In this document: one piece after another, positions 52,849 through 56,123 of the stretch
Numbering within the stretch: position 1 is the first letter of the stretch
Layout: every line of letters begins with the position of its first letter
NCBI GenBank assembly: GCA_018674495.1
Contig: JABHAA010000067.1
Span: 1 to 56,123 of the forward strand
DNA: 56,123 bases
Direction of reading: 5' to 3'
Origin: Rhodospirillaceae bacterium
Lineage (GTDB): Bacteria > Pseudomonadota > Alphaproteobacteria > Rhodospirillales > UBA2165
Position numbers and translations under genes: made by a program
Notes under the pieces: model-generated
What the model saw: only the letters and a program-made list of their open reading frames with translations
The model's database searches: none
What the model was told of the DNA's origin: nothing

Positions 52849-53355
52849 ATGCACGACAAAGAATATCTGTTGTCGCTGTTGAATTACAACGTTTGGGCCA
52901 ATGAAGAATTTTTTCGGCAGATTAAGGAACTGCCGGACAGCGAGGTCAACAAACAACGGCCATCCCTGATGAATAATCTTCTGATTTCGGTGAATCATTT
53001 GTTGGTCATAGACAAGGTTTGGATGGCGCATATGAAGGGCGAAAAACATGAATTCGGCGCGCTGCAATCCATCCTCCATGAAGACCTGGATGATCTCTTC
53101 GCCGCCAAACGGCAGATGGACAATGAGATCAATGACTATGTGACAGAGCTGGAGCCTGAGCAGCTGGAAGAAATTATCGATTATGTGCTGATCGGCGGTA
53201 ATTCCGGGAGCTTGCCCCGTTATATGATCATCACCCATCTGGCCGTGCATGGCGCCTTCCATCGGGGCTTCATCGGCGACATGTTCGGCCAGATACCGGT
53301 TGTCCCGGCGGGCCAAGACATCCCGGTGTGGGAGCGGGCGCTGCGGGTTGGCTAA
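52849..53355 (+). CDS. DinB-family metal-binding protein
   Basis: This is a 168-residue four-helix protein of the DinB/YfiT type, starting at ATG 52849 with AAGGA nine bases before. It shows LLNYNVWANEEFF in helix 1, SVNHLLVIDKVWMAHMKG with H50, and the THLAVHGAFHRGFI block with the remaining His of the metal triad. Members can be thiol-dependent transferases or simply unknown. It is divergent from the second cupin gene, with 69 bases between the starts. Confidence 0.82.
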   Translation: MHDKEYLLSLLNYNVWANEEFFRQIKELPDSEVNKQRPSLMNNLLISVNHLLVIDKVWMAHMKGEKHEFGALQSILHEDLDDLFAAKRQMDNEINDYVTELEPEQLEEIIDYVLIGGNSGSLPRYMIITHLAVHGAFHRGFIGDMFGQIPVVPAGQDIPVWERALRVG

Positions 53356-53473
53356 TGAAAAAAATATTCATTGATGAAATCAACGGTCGGGGTTAACGTT
53401 TTAACGCACTGAACGAAAATGTATTTGGCTGAATAAACTTTAGAGTCACAAATGCACCCATGGGAGAGCACTT

Positions 53474-55009
53474 ATGAAGATCACCAAATTAGCATTACTG
53501 GCCTCCGCCGCCGCGCTTCTGTCGTCGCCGGCGCTCGCACAAAAATCGAAAGACACCTTGCGCATTGCCGTCAACAATCCGTTCGCCGTCCTGTCGGGCT
53601 ATCATTTGCCCGTCGATGATGCCGGCGCCATCTACCGGGACGTCTATGAAGGGTTGATCGCCTATGATGAGCACAAAAAGAAATATATCCCGATGCTGGC
53701 CAAGGCCTGGCGCCGGGTCGCCCCCGATACGTTGGAATTCGATCTTCGCGACGACATCAAGTTCCATAACGGCAATGCCTTCGATGCCGACGACGTGGTC
53801 GCCACCGTCAATTACGTCAAGGATCCCAAGGTCAAGCTGACCTTCAAGCGGCGCTACAGCTGGGTCAAGCGAGTGGAGAAGCTGGGCAAGTTCAAGGTGC
53901 GCATCGTCTCCAAAAAGGTGAACTCCGTCGATCTCGGCAACATGGCCTACCGCATCGTCATGTGGGACGCCGAGACGATGGCCAAATTGGACAAGGTTTC
54001 CGATTACGGGCGGCTGTCACCAGTCGGCACCGGATCATACAAGGTCCTGCAGGTGGACAAAAACAAGGGCACCATCGTCGAGCGCTATGCAGGCTACAAT
54101 TCCAACAAGGAATATAACCGTGCCGGCATCAAGCGCATCCACGCCATCTCCATGCCCGACCGCCAGACCCAGGTGGCGCAATTGATGGTCGGCGGTATCG
54201 ATCTGATCCGCAACGTGCAGCCCGATACGGCCAAGAATCTGAAAACCAACCCAGCCCTTCGGGTCACCGCCGTGCCAGCGCCGTCGATCTTCTATATCGC
54301 GCTGGATTCGGTGAACAAATCGGGCAACAAGGCGATCAGCGATCCCCGCGTCCGCCTGGCCATCCACAAGGCCATCGACCGGGATAAACTGATCAAGCAC
54401 CTGGTCCCCGGCGGCGAAGTGGCGACCAAGCTGGAAGCCTTGTGCTTCAAGGAAACGACCATTGCCTGCAAATATACGGTGAAGGCGCCGGAATATGATC
54501 TGGAAGGCGCCAAGAAGCTTATGATCGAGGCCGGCTATCCGAACGGCTTCGATCTGGACTATCTGGTCTATACGCCGATGGTGCAATTGGGCGAGGCAGT
54601 GGCCGGCGAATTGCGCAAGATCGGCGTCCGCGCCAAGATCACGCCGGCGACCATCGGCCTTTACCGGCGAAAACAGGGCCAGGGCAAGTTACAGGCCTGG
54701 TCGATCCTCTTTCCCACCGGCAGCCATCCCGATGCCGCTTCCATTCTTGGTGTTTATTTCAACGGAGGGGGCAACCAGTATTACGGTGATCCTTTGTTGC
54801 GCCAGGGTATCCGCGACGCCGCGGCGGAGTTTACAGTGGCAAAGCGTGCCGACCACTACCAGAAGGTCTTCGACCGGGTGAATGAGATGCATTACGTCTT
54901 CCCGATCACCTCAATCCCCAGCGTCTATGCCCATTCCAAGGACGTGAAGCTGGTTACTGATTCCATGAGCACCGGCGATGTCTGGATCGGCAATTTCGAA
55001 TGGAACTAA
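53474..55009 (+). CDS. ABC transporter peptide/substrate-binding protein (SBP family 5)
   Basis: This is a 511-residue periplasmic binding protein. A clear signal peptide (LALLASAAALLSSPALA) ends near residue 22. The body has family features: YRDVYEGLIAYDE, LAKAWRRVAPDTLEFDLRDD, KFHNGNAFDADDVVATV, SDPRVRLAIHKAIDRDKL and EYDLEGAKKLMIEAGYPNG. Ligand could be a peptide, opine or other organic solute. No permease or ATPase gene is next to it, so it is an orphan within the window. A strong hairpin follows its stop. Confidence 0.88.
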   Translation: MKITKLALLASAAALLSSPALAQKSKDTLRIAVNNPFAVLSGYHLPVDDAGAIYRDVYEGLIAYDEHKKKYIPMLAKAWRRVAPDTLEFDLRDDIKFHNGNAFDADDVVATVNYVKDPKVKLTFKRRYSWVKRVEKLGKFKVRIVSKKVNSVDLGNMAYRIVMWDAETMAKLDKVSDYGRLSPVGTGSYKVLQVDKNKGTIVERYAGYNSNKEYNRAGIKRIHAISMPDRQTQVAQLMVGGIDLIRNVQPDTAKNLKTNPALRVTAVPAPSIFYIALDSVNKSGNKAISDPRVRLAIHKAIDRDKLIKHLVPGGEVATKLEALCFKETTIACKYTVKAPEYDLEGAKKLMIEAGYPNGFDLDYLVYTPMVQLGEAVAGELRKIGVRAKITPATIGLYRRKQGQGKLQAWSILFPTGSHPDAASILGVYFNGGGNQYYGDPLLRQGIRDAAAEFTVAKRADHYQKVFDRVNEMHYVFPITSIPSVYAHSKDVKLVTDSMSTGDVWIGNFEWN

Positions 55010-55029
55010 AGCGGATCAACGCATAGCAA

Positions 55030-55061
55030 TCGGGCGCCCGTGCACTGGCAAGGGCGCCCGA
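55030..55061. terminator. GC-rich hairpin between convergent genes
   Basis: TCGGGCGCCC (55030-55039) pairs perfectly with GGGCGCCCGA (55052-55061) across a 12-base loop, giving ten pairs. It lies 20 bases after the SBP stop and 17 bases before the end of the convergent GFA gene, so it may serve both. A long T-run is absent, so termination efficiency is uncertain. Confidence 0.55.
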
Positions 55062-55078
55062 ATTGTATGGGTTGCGGA

Positions 55079-55525
55079 TTACCCTTTATAGGCTTCGATC
55101 ACCGGGCCCATGCCGCCTTCGGGCTGGGTCTCATATTGCAGCACATCGTCCGGGATCGTGACCCAGTCGTGCGCCTGACTGGTCCACAGATGGGCCGCCG
55201 GCTCGATACCGCTGGCGTCATCCAGGAGGCCGGTCTTGACCGAAGCCATCGGCGCGTCCTTGCCCCGGTGGAAAATCCGGTTGCCGCATTCGGGGCAAAA
55301 ATTGCAATCGGACTCGCGCCCGGAGGCGGCGGTTTTGGTGTAGGTTTTGGCCTCACCTTTCAAAACCGTGATCGCATCGGAGGGCACCATGATCGCCATG
55401 CCAAAGGCGCTGCCCGATTGTTTCTGGCAGGCAACGCAGTGGCAGACATAGGCGGTCACCGGCTCGGCTGAAATCTCGAAGCGAAAGGCGCCGCACTGGC
55501 AGCCTCCCGTATATGGCGCTGGCAT
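55079..55525 (-). CDS. GFA-domain (Mss4-fold) zinc-binding protein
   Basis: This is a 148-residue single-domain protein of the glutathione-dependent formaldehyde-activating family. The zinc and substrate cysteines appear in order: GGCQCGAFRFE, VCHCVACQKQSGSAFG and CPECGNRIFHRG. Family names often overstate the function; many members are not shown to act on formaldehyde. It is transcribed leftward, convergent with the SBP gene. Confidence 0.85.
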   Translation of the reverse strand: MPAPYTGGCQCGAFRFEISAEPVTAYVCHCVACQKQSGSAFGMAIMVPSDAITVLKGEAKTYTKTAASGRESDCNFCPECGNRIFHRGKDAPMASVKTGLLDDASGIEPAAHLWTSQAHDWVTIPDDVLQYETQPEGGMGPVIEAYKG

Positions 55526-55573
55526 GATGTTAACTCCCTGAAAAAAATTTATCCATTAAGCAAGGTGGCTTGG

Positions 55574-56123
55574 CTAGTACAATTCCTTCATGCGCTGCTC
55601 ATAATTTTCGTTCATCGCAGCGGCATCCTTGTCATGGCGCAGCGCAATCACCTGGGCAGGTGACGGTACCGCCCGGCGGTCCACTTGCGCTTCCGCATCC
55701 CACAAATTCGAACGCACGATGGAGCGGGCACAAACGTAATAAACCTGCTCGATATGGATAATGATGCCGCATTTGGGCGGCTTGCCGTTAATATCCATGG
55801 GCGCCAGCAATTCCGCATCGTCGGTAATCTCGGCCCGGCCGCCGATACGCAGACATTCGGCGACGCCCGGTATCAGGAACAGCAATCCGACGGCGGGGTT
55901 TCGCAAAATATTGTTCAGCGTGTCGGCGCGGTTGTTGCCGGTCCGGTCGGGGATCAGCAATGTTTTGCCATCTAGGATAGCCACGAAGCCGGGATCATCT
56001 CCCTTGGATGACACATCGCCGACCGTGCCGATCATAACCATGGGCGACAGCCCGATGAATTCGCGGGTAATCTCGTCCAGGACCGGCATTTCGACTAGCA
56101 GGGAGTTCGGGTTCGGCTCGCCG
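55574..56123 (-). CDS. Pyridoxamine 5'-phosphate oxidase-fold protein, cut by window edge
   Basis: This is a partial split-barrel flavin-binding protein. An ATG at 56089 exists, but the frame stays open to the window edge (GEPNPNSLLVEMPVLDEI). In relatives similar residues (L/GEPS...LDxxCRxFI) precede this point, so the true start is probably outside. Conserved parts are the PMVMIGTVG strand, GDDPGFVAILDGKTLLIPDR, NRADTLNNILRNPAVGLLFL and RIGGRAEIT, typical of the MSMEG_1061-like branch. It may bind FMN or a deazaflavin; the reaction is unknown. Confidence 0.8.
   Translation of the reverse strand, partial: GEPNPNSLLVEMPVLDEITREFIGLSPMVMIGTVGDVSSKGDDPGFVAILDGKTLLIPDRTGNNRADTLNNILRNPAVGLLFLIPGVAECLRIGGRAEITDDAELLAPMDINGKPPKCGIIIHIEQVYYVCARSIVRSNLWDAEAQVDRRAVPSPAQVIALRHDKDAAAMNENYEQRMKELY

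Noticed and set aside
53380..53470. Possible promoter of the SBP gene
   Set aside because: TTAACG half-repeats and an AT-rich stretch are present, but no convincing -35/-10 pair with proper spacing could be chosen.

Overview
The window reads as chromosomal DNA of a GC-rich alphaproteobacterium, most likely a Rhodospirillales-like or related environmental lineage. Markers are a DivK-type receiver protein, an RpoH-type sigma-32, HisZ next to PurA, clustered Kdo2-lipid A genes, an ScfR/RamB-like regulator divergent from isocitrate lyase, and a dihydroorotase-like gene overlapping pyrB. I support 57 protein genes (purD and a PPOX-fold gene run off the edges) and one tRNA-Glu. I see no rRNA, CRISPR array, prophage or insertion sequence, and no gene-free stretch longer than about 260 bases.

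Layout. 1-10.1 kb: purD (edge), xseA, an M23 peptidase, then a leftward late lipid A/Kdo block (msbA, a DUF374 acyltransferase, waaA, lpxK, lpxL), an SDR epimerase and a CDF metal exporter. 10.2-14.5 kb: nitronate monooxygenase, a TauE/SafE permease, a FrnE/DsbA-family oxidoreductase whose first active-site cysteine codon is TGA, a bacteriohemerythrin, a dihydroxyphthalate-decarboxylase-like protein and a small unknown. 14.6-25.8 kb: ruvX, pyrB, a dihydroorotase homologue lacking its metal ligands (PyrX-type), plsY, dprA, topA, rnr and an S41 protease lipoprotein. 25.9-37.8 kb: rpmG, divK, a Crp-family regulator, a GT2 glycosyltransferase, hisZ, purA, a tail-anchored pseudokinase with a membrane neighbour, rpoH, rluD, a JAMM protease and tRNA-Glu.

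37.8-56.1 kb is accessory metabolism. A UbiD-family decarboxylase, a small partner and an AMP-forming ligase form a leftward operon. It is divergent from an IclR/PcaR-type regulator across two near-identical palindromic operators. Next come an ABM monooxygenase, a 2Fe-2S ferredoxin, a receiver protein with a FliM-like tail, aceA with its likely regulator, an alpha/beta hydrolase, and a probable aromatic-acid cluster (Pht5-like protein, D-2-hydroxyacid dehydrogenase, two gentisate-dioxygenase-like cupins). The window ends with DinB, an orphan peptide-binding SBP, GFA and PPOX-fold genes.

The strongest candidate for something overlooked is the TGA-containing FrnE/DsbA gene at 12106-12732. The TGA falls on the first Cys of the CPWC motif, reading-frame homology continues after it, and a SECIS-like hairpin follows at the right distance. 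Other genes here use TGA as a normal stop, so this looks like a selenoprotein rather than a changed code. Other leads are the metal-ligand-free dihydroorotase homologue, the pseudokinase, a consensus CRP site upstream of ruvX-pyrB (with a Crp protein carrying the matching RETVxR helix about 12 kb away), and the paired IclR operators.
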